NCBI RefSeq assembly: GCF_023715535.1
Contig: NZ_JAMBOI010000002.1
Location: 124,001-188,000, forward strand
DNA from: Sporosarcina luteola
GTDB taxonomy: Bacteria; Bacillota; Bacilli; Bacillales_A; Planococcaceae
Direction: 5' to 3'
DNA: 64,000 bases
Positions 34,660 through 44,453 of the stretch are shown here, one piece after another. The notes under the pieces were generated by a model, which saw nothing but the letters and a program-made list of their open reading frames with translations, had not been told where the DNA came from and ran no database searches. The position numbers and the translations under genes were made by a program. The first letter of the stretch is position 1, and every line of letters begins with the position of its first letter.

Positions 34660-37437
34660 CTATTTATTATAACAATCTTCGAGCTCATTCACCATATGTT
34701 CCAATGACACTTTATGAACGGGAACAGACGGCAACGCATTCAAAAACCGCTTCCCATATGATTTAGTATCAATTCGTCTATCCAAAATGATGAAATAGCC
34801 CCTATCTCCAGACGAACGGATCAATCGTCCAAATCCCTGCCGGAACCTCAATATCGCTTCCGGCAATGACAAATCTGTGAATGGGTTGGATCCGCTCGCT
34901 GCAAGCCTGGCCGCCCTCGCTTTAAAGACGACCTCATCCGGGGATGAAAACGGAAGACGGACAATGATGACCGCAGACAATGCCTCACCCGGGACATCCA
35001 CGCCTTCCCAAAAACTGTTTGTGCCGAATAGAATCGATTTCTCGAACTGACGGAACGATTTCAACAGTTTCATTCGGCTCCCTGAGCTCACTCCTTGCGC
35101 AATGAGAGCGTAATCTTTCAATAGTTCACTCTCCAAAATCAATTCGTACGTTTTCCGAAGCATGTCCTGCGAGGTGAACAGGACGAACAATCTTCCGCCG
35201 GTCGCGAACACTGTCTGGACGACTGCATCCGCCACGGCTTCAATATATTCGCTCTGGGACACATGCTGGATGGACGGCATATCATCGATGATGAATATCC
35301 CTGCGTTATCATAGAAATGTGCGGGAGCTTCAAATGTTAAGACGGGTACACTTTCAGCAATTCCTAGCTGCCTGGAAACAAAACGTTCATCCTGGTTGAT
35401 TGTCATTGTTGCAGATGTCCATATGATTCCAATCTTTTCATCTTTAAGGCTTTGCATGAATTCCCTTGTAATCGCCGACCCTTCAACTGGGCTTTTGACG
35501 ACAGTTAGACTACCAGGCAAACTACGTTTATCCTTCTCAATCCAAATGGTAAAATTCCTCTTTTCATCATCGAGGAATATTTCAACCCATTCTCCAGCCT
35601 TAATTTGCAATTCCCTTACCCAGTACTCCCATTCTGATAAGAATGCCTGCTCTTTCGGCGACATTTTATCTCTGTGCACTTCCAGACGGGAACTAATTAT
35701 TTGTACATTCTCAATATATCCATTCATCTTTTCGGCCATTGTGGAAAAGAGGGAATCTTTCCCGACTAACTCCTCGAGACCAAAAACGACCCTGTTCCCT
35801 TGTTGACTTCCTTTCATCTGAGGGCGGTGGTTCGACAACAATGCAGCGACGTCATCAAAGACAGTTGTGAATTGTTCATAGGAGAGGGCTAGCTTTCCAA
35901 ACACCTGATTTCCATAATTGCCAAATTTCCTATGAAGTTTCATCATCTGATGGAGAAGCTGGCCAACCGCGTCTGAGCCTAGCTGTCCCATGACATACTT
36001 CCAGTTCATATAGGAAAAGACCGTCTCATTGGAATTAGCAGCTGTATGAATAAATTGATGGGCTTCGTCGATGATCAGGCCGGAAAAGTCATGGAATATT
36101 TTTTGTTCACGATTGACATCCGATAGGAGCATCGAATGGTTCGTAATGATGAGGTTTGAATGGCTGCAAGCGTCCATCACCCTTTGATGATAGTCCGCCA
36201 CTCTTTCATCTTCCCTCAGCCGATTATTCCGTTTACGGATCCGATCGACAAACAATTGTCCCCCGCCGGACACATTCAATTCATTAACGTCACCGGTTTC
36301 CGTATCTGTCAGCCAGACAAGAATCTGCATGATTGTAAACGTTTCGTCATACGATTCATCCGTAATCCTCAATAACTCTTCGAACTTTCCGAGCGAAATA
36401 TACTGCTCTTTGCCCTTAAGGACAGTTGCAGTGCAATCGATGCCAAGAATCTTACGGATACGCTTCACTTCATCCTCCAAGATCTGATCAACAAGGTGGT
36501 TCGTGAACGTGCTGATCACCACAGGCTTCCCCGTTTGATAGGAACGGATCGCTGCAGGCAATAAATAGCCTACTGTCTTCCCGACGCCGGTAGGGACCTC
36601 GGCGACGATTTCAGAATGTGAAGATAATGTTTCCCAAATAGCATCCATGAAAGACAGTTGGGATTTCCGGTATTCAAAGGATGAGTAGCCTTTCTTCAAT
36701 AATTCTATTTTTTCCTCATCTTTCGTTGGGTAAGCAAAACGAGCCGCCACGAAACCTGTAGGCTTTGGTACGTTACGGTAAGGAATCCCTCTGAATAGAG
36801 GTAGTTTTCCGCCGCTTACTGATGTACGGACATGCTTCAGCGCTTCATAGATGAGTGTCGAAATATCCGAGCGCAATGAGAATGATCGCCTATGCAATAA
36901 ATTCAATGTTTCTTCCGGCAAGGTCCGCAGCTTGGACAATGCTGTCAATAACAAATTGGCAGTCGCTTTCGCATCATCATCCGCTCTATGTGCGGCAGGC
37001 AGCTCAATATCCAAATCCTCTGCCAGATCCTGCAAACGATAGCTTGAGGAGGATGGGAAAAGGATTTTGGATAACTCAACAGTATCAATTTTCTTTCCGG
37101 ACCAACCGGCCACATTGCATCGTTTGAATTCACTTTGCAAAAATGACAGATCGAAATCGGTATTGTGAGCGACAAATACCGTCCCTTGCAACATATCGGA
37201 TACTTCTTGCGCAATCTTTTCAAAGGAAGGGGCAGATAGCACTTCTTTATCCGTAATCGCGGTCAATTGTTGGATGAACGGAGGTATTTCACGTTCCGGA
37301 TTGACAAATCGGGCATACTGACGCGTTATCGTTCCATTTTCAATGAATACGATTGCAATTTGTATGATCCTGTCCCCTCTTGAAGGGGAATGTCCAGTCG
37401 TCTCCAAGTCAACGACTGCATATGTACGATTATCCAT
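34660..37437 (-). CDS. dinG: Exonuclease/helicase-fold protein DinG
   Basis: A 925-residue protein of the Gram-positive DinG form. The N-terminal DEDDh exonuclease (about 1-165) has VDLETTG, FVAHNTDFD and AAHRADDDAKAT. The DinG helicase part has VPTGVGKT near 285, the DEAH box IIDEAHQF near 452 and the C-terminal RQGFGRLIRSSGDRG. No four-Cys Fe-S cluster is seen, unlike ypvA. In Staphylococcus aureus the homologue is a 3'-5' exonuclease with little or no helicase activity. It is not preceded by an SOS box. Confidence 0.93.
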   Translation of the reverse strand: MDNRTYAVVDLETTGHSPSRGDRIIQIAIVFIENGTITRQYARFVNPEREIPPFIQQLTAITDKEVLSAPSFEKIAQEVSDMLQGTVFVAHNTDFDLSFLQSEFKRCNVAGWSGKKIDTVELSKILFPSSSSYRLQDLAEDLDIELPAAHRADDDAKATANLLLTALSKLRTLPEETLNLLHRRSFSLRSDISTLIYEALKHVRTSVSGGKLPLFRGIPYRNVPKPTGFVAARFAYPTKDEEKIELLKKGYSSFEYRKSQLSFMDAIWETLSSHSEIVAEVPTGVGKTVGYLLPAAIRSYQTGKPVVISTFTNHLVDQILEDEVKRIRKILGIDCTATVLKGKEQYISLGKFEELLRITDESYDETFTIMQILVWLTDTETGDVNELNVSGGGQLFVDRIRKRNNRLREDERVADYHQRVMDACSHSNLIITNHSMLLSDVNREQKIFHDFSGLIIDEAHQFIHTAANSNETVFSYMNWKYVMGQLGSDAVGQLLHQMMKLHRKFGNYGNQVFGKLALSYEQFTTVFDDVAALLSNHRPQMKGSQQGNRVVFGLEELVGKDSLFSTMAEKMNGYIENVQIISSRLEVHRDKMSPKEQAFLSEWEYWVRELQIKAGEWVEIFLDDEKRNFTIWIEKDKRSLPGSLTVVKSPVEGSAITREFMQSLKDEKIGIIWTSATMTINQDERFVSRQLGIAESVPVLTFEAPAHFYDNAGIFIIDDMPSIQHVSQSEYIEAVADAVVQTVFATGGRLFVLFTSQDMLRKTYELILESELLKDYALIAQGVSSGSRMKLLKSFRQFEKSILFGTNSFWEGVDVPGEALSAVIIVRLPFSSPDEVVFKARAARLAASGSNPFTDLSLPEAILRFRQGFGRLIRSSGDRGYFIILDRRIDTKSYGKRFLNALPSVPVHKVSLEHMVNELEDCYNK

Positions 37438-37523
37438 TCAATCATCAACTTCCTGTAATGAATACTACAGCAGATTGTATCATATTCCGCGGTCCGATTG
37501 CGCATTTAGGTATCCATACAAGT

Positions 37524-37563
37524 AAAAAATGCCGATGAAGGAAAATTCCAATCCTTCACCGGC
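37524..37563 (-). terminator. Terminator of panBCD
   Basis: On the minus strand GCCGGTGAAGGA pairs with TCCTTCATCGGC and is followed by ATTTTTTAC. Confidence 0.88.
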
Positions 37564-37574
37564 GTCTACTACCA

Positions 37575-37955
37575 TCAGGCAATTACGCCCGGCACTTCTT
37601 TAATCACTTCTTTGATCCCATTCGTTTCATCCATGAGGAGGACGGTCGGTTGATGGGTGGTGGCCTCCTCATCTGTTACATAGACATATGAAATGATGAT
37701 GACAATGTCACCTTTCTGGACCAATCTGGCTGCTGCGCCGTTGACGCAAATGACTCCGCTTCCGCGCTTGCCCGCAATAATATATGTTTCAAAACGCGCT
37801 CCATTATTATTGTTGACAATATGGACCTTCTCATTCGGAAGCATACCCGCCGCTTCCAACAAGTCGCTATCAATCGTAATGCTTCCAACATAATTCAAGT
37901 TTGCTTCTGTCACTGTTGCGCGATGCAATTTACTGTTCATCATCATTCGGAACAT
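37575..37955 (-). CDS. panD: Aspartate 1-decarboxylase
   Basis: A 126-residue pyruvoyl enzyme that makes beta-alanine from aspartate for pantothenate. The self-cleavage site NYVGSITID falls at Gly24-Ser25, exactly as in the family, when the start is [11 protein letters not shown] at 37955; AAAGG precedes it by 9 nt. It overlaps panC by 26 nt. Confidence 0.96.
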   Translation of the reverse strand: MFRMMMNSKLHRATVTEANLNYVGSITIDSDLLEAAGMLPNEKVHIVNNNNGARFETYIIAGKRGSGVICVNGAAARLVQKGDIVIIISYVYVTDEEATTHQPTVLLMDETNGIKEVIKEVPGVIA

Positions 37956-38829
37956 AGGTACCATCCTTTGTTGACATAATAATATTATCTATCAATCTAG
38001 TTGACGAAAACTTCACTGCGCAAGCTAAAATCACTTCCTGCGCCCCGACTGTTACAGGACCTAATCCAGGGTATGCCAGCATTTTCACATAATCAATCTT
38101 CCCTGAACTATTTGAAACGATGTATTCCGACACTTGCCGCTCAATAGCGCTCGGATCGGCTCCCTGCGCGGACAACTCTGCACCGATTTGTAATGCCCGA
38201 TAGATCGCAGTCGCTTCCGAACGCTCTAGATATGTTAAGTTCACATTGCGCGAGCTTTTCGCCAAGCCGTCCTCTTCCCGTACAATCGGAACCCGCACGA
38301 TAGCTGTCCGTACATTGAAGTCACGTACAAACGTTTCGATTATGGCCAGTTGTTGAGCATCTTTCATGCCGAAATAAGAACGGTCCGGATCGACAATATT
38401 GAACAGTTTCAAAACAACTTTGAGAACACCGTCAAAATGTCCGGGCCTTGAAGCTCCGCAAAGCTCATGCGCCTGCCTGCCCGGCAATATACGGATTCCG
38501 CCGTCAGTCGGATACATTTCTTCGACTGACGGAATAAAAACAATATCGACACCAGCTTCTTCTGCAAGCTGTATATCCCTTTCCCGATTACGCGGATAGG
38601 ATTCAAAATCCTCACCGGGTCCGAACTGTGCCGGGTTGACAAAAATACTCATGACAACGATGTCGTTTTGTTCCTTTGCTTGCTTCACAAGAGATAGGTG
38701 CCCTGCATGCAAATAGCCCATTGTCGGGACAAAGCCGACTGTTGTATTTTTTCGTTCATTTCGGTTCAGTTTATTTTGGAGCTCTTCAATCGTTTCTATT
38801 ACTTGGATGTCAGGACTATCAACGTACAT
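37930..38829 (-). CDS. panC: Pantothenate synthetase
   Basis: A 299-residue ATP-dependent ligase that joins pantoate and beta-alanine. [14 protein letters not shown] (the HxGH motif), FVNPAQFGP, and [13 protein letters not shown] (the KMSKS equivalent) are visible. It starts 11 nt before panB ends and overlaps panD downstream, so the three are tightly coupled. The last residues ([12 protein letters not shown]) lie in the panD overlap. Confidence 0.95.
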   Translation of the reverse strand: MYVDSPDIQVIETIEELQNKLNRNERKNTTVGFVPTMGYLHAGHLSLVKQAKEQNDIVVMSIFVNPAQFGPGEDFESYPRNRERDIQLAEEAGVDIVFIPSVEEMYPTDGGIRILPGRQAHELCGASRPGHFDGVLKVVLKLFNIVDPDRSYFGMKDAQQLAIIETFVRDFNVRTAIVRVPIVREEDGLAKSSRNVNLTYLERSEATAIYRALQIGAELSAQGADPSAIERQVSEYIVSNSSGKIDYVKMLAYPGLGPVTVGAQEVILACAVKFSSTRLIDNIIMSTKDGTYVPNDDEQ

Positions 38830-39664
38830 CGTTCATTCCCCCGTATAATGCGACCAGTTCTTCTTCCTTCATAGCAAAACGATGTGCTTCAGAAGGAAAT
38901 TCTCCCGTCTTGACGGCTGATGCATATTTCTTTAAACCATCGCGAATATCGCTTCCAATATCAGCGTACGCTTCGACAAATTTAGGGATATGATGATTTC
39001 CGTATTTAACCGTGTCATGGAAAACAAGCACTTGACCATCCGTCTCTGCGCCAGCACCTATCCCAATTGTAGGGATTGCGACCGCTTTCGAAACCTGCTC
39101 CGCCAATTGATAGGGAATGCACTCCAACACGATCATACAGGCGCCTGCCGCTTCACAAGCGATTGCGTCCTGAATAAGTTTTTCCGCTGCTTCCGCGGTC
39201 TTCCCTTGCACTTTGTAACCCCCAGCTACTGCAGCTGATTGAGGTAGGAGACCGAGATGTGCAACAACTGGAATCCCTGTTTCCGTCAAGAGATGGATGG
39301 CGTCGATCACCTTTCCCCCGCCTTCCAGTTTCAAAGCGTTTGCTCCCGTCTCTTGGAAGATGCGGACAGCGGCTTCCAGCGTCCTATCTTCTGAACCGTG
39401 GTAGGAAGCAAAAGGCATGTCAACGACGACGAAGGTGTCCTTAGCTCCCCTCCTGACCGCTTTTCCGTGATGAATCATATCATCGGTTGTAACGGAAGCA
39501 GTCGTTTCATAACCTAAAACGACCATGCCTAGCGAGTCGCCTACAAGGATTACATCAATGCCCGCCTCCTCCGCCAATTGTGCAGAAGGATGGTCGTACG
39601 CGGTCACCATGACGATTTTTTCCCCAGTCCGTTTCATTTTCGTGAAATCAGTAGTGCTTTTCAT
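38819..39664 (-). CDS. panB: 3-Methyl-2-oxobutanoate hydroxymethyltransferase
   Basis: A 281-residue TIM barrel that adds a methylene group from 5,10-methylene-THF to ketoisovalerate, the first step to pantoate. [11 protein letters not shown] (metal ligand), DMPFASYH and [11 protein letters not shown] are visible. It is the first gene of panBCD and starts behind GGGAGAGG. Its substrate is also the precursor used by ilvE. Confidence 0.96.
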   Translation of the reverse strand: MKSTTDFTKMKRTGEKIVMVTAYDHPSAQLAEEAGIDVILVGDSLGMVVLGYETTASVTTDDMIHHGKAVRRGAKDTFVVVDMPFASYHGSEDRTLEAAVRIFQETGANALKLEGGGKVIDAIHLLTETGIPVVAHLGLLPQSAAVAGGYKVQGKTAEAAEKLIQDAIACEAAGACMIVLECIPYQLAEQVSKAVAIPTIGIGAGAETDGQVLVFHDTVKYGNHHIPKFVEAYADIGSDIRDGLKKYASAVKTGEFPSEAHRFAMKEEELVALYGGMNDVR

Positions 39665-39711
39665 CCGTATCCTCTCCCTTTTCTGTTCAAAGTAGAGAAA
39701 ACCGAAAATTA

Positions 39712-39746
39712 AAAATCCTTCCGACCTAAAAAAGGGCAGAAGGATT
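39712..39746 (-). terminator. Terminator of birA
   Basis: On the minus strand AATCCTTC pairs with GAAGGATT around a 17-nt loop, then TTTAATTTT. It lies 158 bp beyond the birA stop; the gap between shows no convincing gene. Confidence 0.65.
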
Positions 39747-39903
39747 GTGTACTAACGATTTTTGGTTTCCTCCGTCCCTGTCTTTTACAAGATCAAGGCA
39801 GATCTTATTGGGTTTTCTGACAAGCATATAGCTCTGAAGGTGCAATTCCGGTTGATACTGCCCTTCGCCATAACTATAGCAAATCAAGAAAGATTTGTAT
39901 AGT

Positions 39904-40887
39904 TCAATCTTTAATAAAGACATCTGCAGAATAGATGCCTCTGACTGTTCCATTGTCGAGCTGCAACTCTAATAGCCCTTCTTCTGAAATGCCTAAGGCG
40001 GTGCCTTCGACCGTTTCATTTAACATAACAGCTTGGATTCGCTTTCCTGCTATATTGGAATAGCCCTCCCAAAGCAATTTAATTGGTCCGAAGCCATGTT
40101 TCTCATACATTTTCGTATATGATTCAATAAAGAAAAGGATTTCGGCGATCAACTTTGCGCGATCGATGGGCTTTCCTCCGGCAATCTTCAAGGATGTGGC
40201 GATTTCTATCAGTTCTGATGGAAAATCATCTTCATCCTGATTGACGTTCATTCCGATTCCGAGAATAATCGCTTTCACGCGATCGGGCTCGGATTGAAGT
40301 TCAGTCAGTATGCCCGTCACCTTCCTGTTGTTGATTAATATATCGTTCGGCCATTTGATCGTCGCTTCAATGCCGGCGACATTTTCAATCGCTCTAACAA
40401 TTGCGACGGCAGCCACAAGTGTCATTTGCGGAGCCTGCTGGGGCATGAGGGAAGGCCTGATGATCAAACTCATCCAAATCCCTTTTTGGGCTGCTGAATC
40501 CCAAGGACGGGACAGTCTCCCCTTGCCGGCAGTCTGTTCCTCTGAAACGATGAGGGTACCATCGGGGACATCAGCTTGTGCAGCATCATGCGCTAGTATT
40601 TGGGTCGATCCGCAACTGACATGATAATCGATTTTTCTGCCATAGGTTGCTGTCTGTAAATACTTTTTGATATTTGCGGCATTCACGAGATCCGGTGAAG
40701 CGATAAGCACATACCCTTTTTTACGGATGGATGCGATTTCATAGCCTTCCTCTTCAAACTCTCTAATATATTTCCAAATCGCCGTTCTGGACAACCCGAA
40801 TTCATCCGCAAACTCCTGTCCAGAAATCGGATTTCCTTGAGCTTCAAAAAGTCTTTTCAACAATTCACTCTTGATGTTCGTATTCAC
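39904..40887 (-). CDS. birA: Biotin-protein ligase and biotin repressor
   Basis: A 327-residue bifunctional protein. The N-terminal winged HTH (about 5-60, GQEFADEFGLSRTAIWKYI) binds DNA. The ligase centre has EQTAGKGRLSRPW (ATP/biotin loop), KWPNDILINNRKVTG and GIGMNVNQ. It biotinylates acetyl-CoA carboxylase and pyruvate carboxylase, and represses biotin genes. The GTG start overlaps the end of cca by 23 nt. Confidence 0.94.
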   Translation of the reverse strand: MNTNIKSELLKRLFEAQGNPISGQEFADEFGLSRTAIWKYIREFEEEGYEIASIRKKGYVLIASPDLVNAANIKKYLQTATYGRKIDYHVSCGSTQILAHDAAQADVPDGTLIVSEEQTAGKGRLSRPWDSAAQKGIWMSLIIRPSLMPQQAPQMTLVAAVAIVRAIENVAGIEATIKWPNDILINNRKVTGILTELQSEPDRVKAIILGIGMNVNQDEDDFPSELIEIATSLKIAGGKPIDRAKLIAEILFFIESYTKMYEKHGFGPIKLLWEGYSNIAGKRIQAVMLNETVEGTALGISEEGLLELQLDNGTVRGIYSADVFIKD

Positions 40888-42055
40888 TTAGAAACCATTC
40901 CTTTATCTTTTCCGCATCGTTCGGATAAATTTGATGGAGCACCGAATGTTCGATTTTTCGCATCCATTCGCCAACCCATCTGCCGCCTCTTTTGCTTGCC
41001 CACTCCATCAGATCTTTCCCGTCGACTTGAAGGTCATCTTTGGAATGGATCGGGAGGCTTTCTTTCATTTGATTCATTTCCAAGATTGAAATTCCGGGTT
41101 CTGCCGGATAAATGGATTGCCAAACTTTTTCAGTTGCAATCAACACGTCCAATGTAAAGCGGTAATAATCATCAATCGTGAATCGACTTGACTGCCTCCT
41201 AGCAAACGCATTTTGGACGTCTGCCAGAAAATCCTTCTCACGATTGGAAAGTTTATATGCCCGAGCAATCTCTCCAGCCGAAAAATGACCAGCCAACATC
41301 AATGCGGACCAGCCTTGCTCCGCTGTTGAATATGGGGCGCAGTTGGATAACAGACAATCATCATCCGGAAAGAGGGGTAAATGCTCCGATAGGCGGGTAT
41401 CCGCTATCATTTCAAGTGCCTTGCCTGAATCCGCACCCTTCCATAACTTATCCATCTCCACTTTGATCCGTTCGACGGAAACATGAACGATACTAGCGGC
41501 ATTTTCTTCAATTGCCTGTAAAGTATGTTCCTCGATTGCAAACCCTAAAACAGAAGCAAAACGGACCGCGCGGATCATGCGCAGAGCATCCTCATGAAAT
41601 CTGTCTGCTGCGTCGCCGACTGCCCGGATTCGACGGCTCTGAAGATCCTTGATGCCGCCGAAAGGATCAATCAGTTTACCTGTAAGCGTCAATGCCAAAG
41701 CATTCATAGTAAAATCCCGGCGCTGCAAATCCTCATTCAAGGACCTGACGAATTTCACTTCATCAGGTCGTCTATGATCCGTATATGTACTTTCCGTACG
41801 GTACGTCGTCACTTCGATCGGTTCGTCATCCAAAAGCACGAGTACTGTGCCATGGGCAATTCCCACATCAATTGTGTGGGGGAAAACCCGCTTCACTTCT
41901 TCAGGAGTCGCAGACGTGGCAATATCGAAATCGGACGCCTCCTTGCCAAGCAAATGGTCCCGGACCGCTCCACCTACAAATACCGCTTCGAATCCCGCAT
42001 CCTCCAATTGACGGACGACTTTCCGACTTGTCGCTGTTCCAAATTCCGATGTCAT
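40865..42055 (-). CDS. cca: CCA-adding tRNA nucleotidyltransferase
   Basis: A 396-residue class II nucleotidyltransferase that builds or repairs the 3'-CCA end of tRNA. GGAVRDHLLG, DFDIAT (catalytic Asp pair), RRDFTMNALA and the EDALRMIRAVRFA motif are visible. It overlaps bshA by 4 nt (ATGA) and birA by 23 nt. Confidence 0.95.
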   Translation of the reverse strand: MTSEFGTATSRKVVRQLEDAGFEAVFVGGAVRDHLLGKEASDFDIATSATPEEVKRVFPHTIDVGIAHGTVLVLLDDEPIEVTTYRTESTYTDHRRPDEVKFVRSLNEDLQRRDFTMNALALTLTGKLIDPFGGIKDLQSRRIRAVGDAADRFHEDALRMIRAVRFASVLGFAIEEHTLQAIEENAASIVHVSVERIKVEMDKLWKGADSGKALEMIADTRLSEHLPLFPDDDCLLSNCAPYSTAEQGWSALMLAGHFSAGEIARAYKLSNREKDFLADVQNAFARRQSSRFTIDDYYRFTLDVLIATEKVWQSIYPAEPGISILEMNQMKESLPIHSKDDLQVDGKDLMEWASKRGGRWVGEWMRKIEHSVLHQIYPNDAEKIKEWFLSEYEHQE

Positions 42056-43185
42056 GTTATACCCGCCACTCTGTAGTACAGCTCTTCATATTCGAGAACA
42101 ATGGAGGCAGAATTGAATTTATCGCGGACTGTCCTAAATGCACTTTCGCGGAAGCTTTCGTGCATGATTGGATCTTCGAGGAGCAGCTTCGCTTTCATTG
42201 CCGCAGCTTCCACGTCTCCCAACTCGATAAGGAATCCATTCGCCCCATCTTCGATCACTTCGGGAATTCCGCCAATATTTGTTGCAATCGCAGGCACGCC
42301 GCAAGCAAATCCTTCCAGAAGCACAAGACCGAACGCCTCTTTTTCAGATAAAAGGAACATGACATCGCTAATTGCTAGAAGTTCCGGTAAGTCATCCCGT
42401 TTCCCTGTGAAGATGATATCTTTTTCCAATCCTTCTTTTCTTGCCTTCTCCATCATTTCAAGCTTTTCTGGACCCGTGCCTACCAATACTAATTTTGCAT
42501 TAATGTCCTTTCGGATAAGCTTGAAACTGTCAATAATATCCCCTATCCTTTTGACACTGCGGAAGTTTGAAATATGGATGATGACCTTTTCATCATCCCG
42601 GATTCCCATATCGCTCTTCAATGAACCTGGATCGACCGGCCGGTATTTCTCTTCATCGATGAAATTATAGATTGTCAGAATTTCATTTTGAGGCTCGATT
42701 AATGAAAGCGTATCCTGCCGCAGTGATTCAGAAACTGCTGTAGTCATATCAGATTTGTCGATTCCGTAACGGACCGTGTTTTTCAAAGCAGGATCATGAC
42801 CTAGAATTGTCACGTCCGTTCCATGCAATGTCGTAATGACGCCAATGTCGGAATTCGCCATATCCTTGCCGAGAGCTGCTGAAATGGCATGCGGCACTGC
42901 ATAATGGACGTGCAAAAGATCAAGTCCTTCCTCTTCGATCACCCGTGCAATCCGATTCGCTAGTGCGATATCGTAAGGCGGATATTTGAAAACGGCATAA
43001 CCGTCAATCTTCACTTCGTGGAAATAAATATTGGGTTGGATATCCGGGACACGGAAAGGCCGACTTGAAGTGATGAAATGCATTTCATGTCCCCTTTCCG
43101 CCATTTTCAATCCGAGCTCTGTCGCTACAACACCGGACCCCCCCACTGTTGGATAACATATTATACCGACTTTCAATTTCTTCAT
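42052..43185 (-). CDS. bshA: N-acetyl-alpha-D-glucosaminyl L-malate synthase BshA
   Basis: A 377-residue GT4 glycosyltransferase that joins UDP-GlcNAc and L-malate, the first step to bacillithiol. GGSGVVATELGL (nucleotide loop), HVHYAVPHA and KEAFGLVLLEGFACG (the E-x7-E motif) are visible. The start at 43185 (MKKLKVGIICYP) follows GAGGTG. In B. subtilis mgsA and the deacetylase bshB1 lie between dapB and bshA; here only 24 bp separate dapB and bshA. Confidence 0.94.
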   Translation of the reverse strand: MKKLKVGIICYPTVGGSGVVATELGLKMAERGHEMHFITSSRPFRVPDIQPNIYFHEVKIDGYAVFKYPPYDIALANRIARVIEEEGLDLLHVHYAVPHAISAALGKDMANSDIGVITTLHGTDVTILGHDPALKNTVRYGIDKSDMTTAVSESLRQDTLSLIEPQNEILTIYNFIDEEKYRPVDPGSLKSDMGIRDDEKVIIHISNFRSVKRIGDIIDSFKLIRKDINAKLVLVGTGPEKLEMMEKARKEGLEKDIIFTGKRDDLPELLAISDVMFLLSEKEAFGLVLLEGFACGVPAIATNIGGIPEVIEDGANGFLIELGDVEAAAMKAKLLLEDPIMHESFRESAFRTVRDKFNSASIVLEYEELYYRVAGIT

Positions 43186-43209
43186 ATACTGCACCTCTTC
43201 CAACAAACG

Positions 43210-44010
43210 TTAATCGATAATATTCTCCAAGCCATACACAAGATCTTTCCGACCGATCACTTCCCGAATCGCCATCATGATGCCTGGCATAAAGCTCTTC
43301 CTGTCAAATGAATCATGTCGTATCGTCAATAATTCCCCTTCTCCTCCGAGAAGCACTTGCTGATGAGCAAGCAGACCAGGCAACCGGATGCTGTGGATTT
43401 TCATCCCTTCCACATCGGCTCCCCGAGCCCCTTCCAAATGGACTTGCTCTTCAGGATGTCCTTGGATATGAGCCGGCCTGTTTTCTTTGATCATTTCCGC
43501 TGTTTTTACAGCCGTTCCTGAAGGGGCATCCAGTTTCCGATCGTGATGCATTTCCAGTATCTCCACATCCCCTAAATAGCGGGCCGCCTGCGCTGCAAAT
43601 TTCATCATGAGCACTGCTCCGATTGAAAAGTTCGGTGCAATGATTCCCCCGATATGTGTCGATTCCACCATTTCGAAAATGGTTTTCAGCTCCTGCTTCG
43701 ACAGGCCGGACGTCCCAACAACCGGATGGACGCCTAGCGACAAAGCATCTTTCACATTTTTGAATACTGCATCCGGATCAGTCACATCCAACAGTACGGC
43801 CGGTTGAAGCTCCGCACAAAGCTGTGAAAGCGATGTATAGATTGGAATACCTTGTTTCTCATCATTTATAACACCGTTATGTAAATGCAAACCATCGTAT
43901 TTATAATCAAGTGCAGCTACCACTTCTGCATCTTTTGCTGCTTCTATCGCTTCTATCGCCGTCGTTCCCATTCTTCCCCGGGCTCCGGCGATGGCCACTT
44001 TTATCTTCAT
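43210..44010 (-). CDS. dapB: 4-Hydroxy-tetrahydrodipicolinate reductase
   Basis: A 266-residue NAD(P)H enzyme of the diaminopimelate-lysine pathway. The N-terminal GARGRMG nucleotide loop, VGTSGLS, and the catalytic region LEMHHDRKLDAPSGTA are visible. The ATG at 44010 follows AAGGAGG and overlaps the last base of the mazG-like stop codon (TGATG), so the two are translationally coupled. Confidence 0.95.
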   Translation of the reverse strand: MKIKVAIAGARGRMGTTAIEAIEAAKDAEVVAALDYKYDGLHLHNGVINDEKQGIPIYTSLSQLCAELQPAVLLDVTDPDAVFKNVKDALSLGVHPVVGTSGLSKQELKTIFEMVESTHIGGIIAPNFSIGAVLMMKFAAQAARYLGDVEILEMHHDRKLDAPSGTAVKTAEMIKENRPAHIQGHPEEQVHLEGARGADVEGMKIHSIRLPGLLAHQQVLLGGEGELLTIRHDSFDRKSFMPGIMMAIREVIGRKDLVYGLENIID

Positions 44011-44345
44011 CAAAAATCCTCCTTTTTTGTCCATCGGTCTGCATCGCGCTCTTTGAATTTATTCAGTACGCCCATCAGTGCGTCTTCTAAGCTGATGCCT
44101 TGTGAATTTGCAAAACAGACGAGAACAAACAGCATGTCACCTGTCTCTTCTTCCAATGATTTTATTTCTTCGCTATCCTTTTTCTTCTTCATGCCGTATA
44201 TATGCTGCACTTCCCGAGAAAGTTCCCCCAGCTCTTCTGTTAGCCTGGCCAGCATTTCCATCGGAGGAAAATAGCCTTCTTCAAAGCCCGATATGTATGA
44301 ATGGACTTCTTCTTGCAGGTTTTTCATCGTTTTAGCTTGTTCCAA
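44010..44345 (-). CDS. ypjD: MazG-like nucleotide pyrophosphohydrolase (YpjD)
   Basis: A 111-residue all-helical NTP pyrophosphatase. The metal-binding helix pairs RLTEELGELSREV and LEEETGDMLFVLVCFANS are typical of the MazG/iMazG group. I choose a TTG at 44345 because AAGGGGA lies 10 nt upstream and this gives the length of B. subtilis YpjD (111). An ATG 36 bp upstream and one 18 bp downstream are possible. Confidence 0.85.
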   Translation of the reverse strand: MEQAKTMKNLQEEVHSYISGFEEGYFPPMEMLARLTEELGELSREVQHIYGMKKKKDSEEIKSLEEETGDMLFVLVCFANSQGISLEDALMGVLNKFKERDADRWTKKEDF

Positions 44346-44453
44346 TTTGCTTCCGTCCCCTTCATTTGTTATCGTATTCATTCATAGGACTATTGTCAAA
44401 ATTTCTGTAATGAACGACAATGTAAATGCGCACCAAGGAAAGGTGGTCATCTT

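Noticed and set aside
39726..39953. 75-codon minus-strand ORF after birA
   Set aside because: It overlaps the birA end, has no ribosome-binding site at a suitable distance, and stops inside the terminator hairpin.
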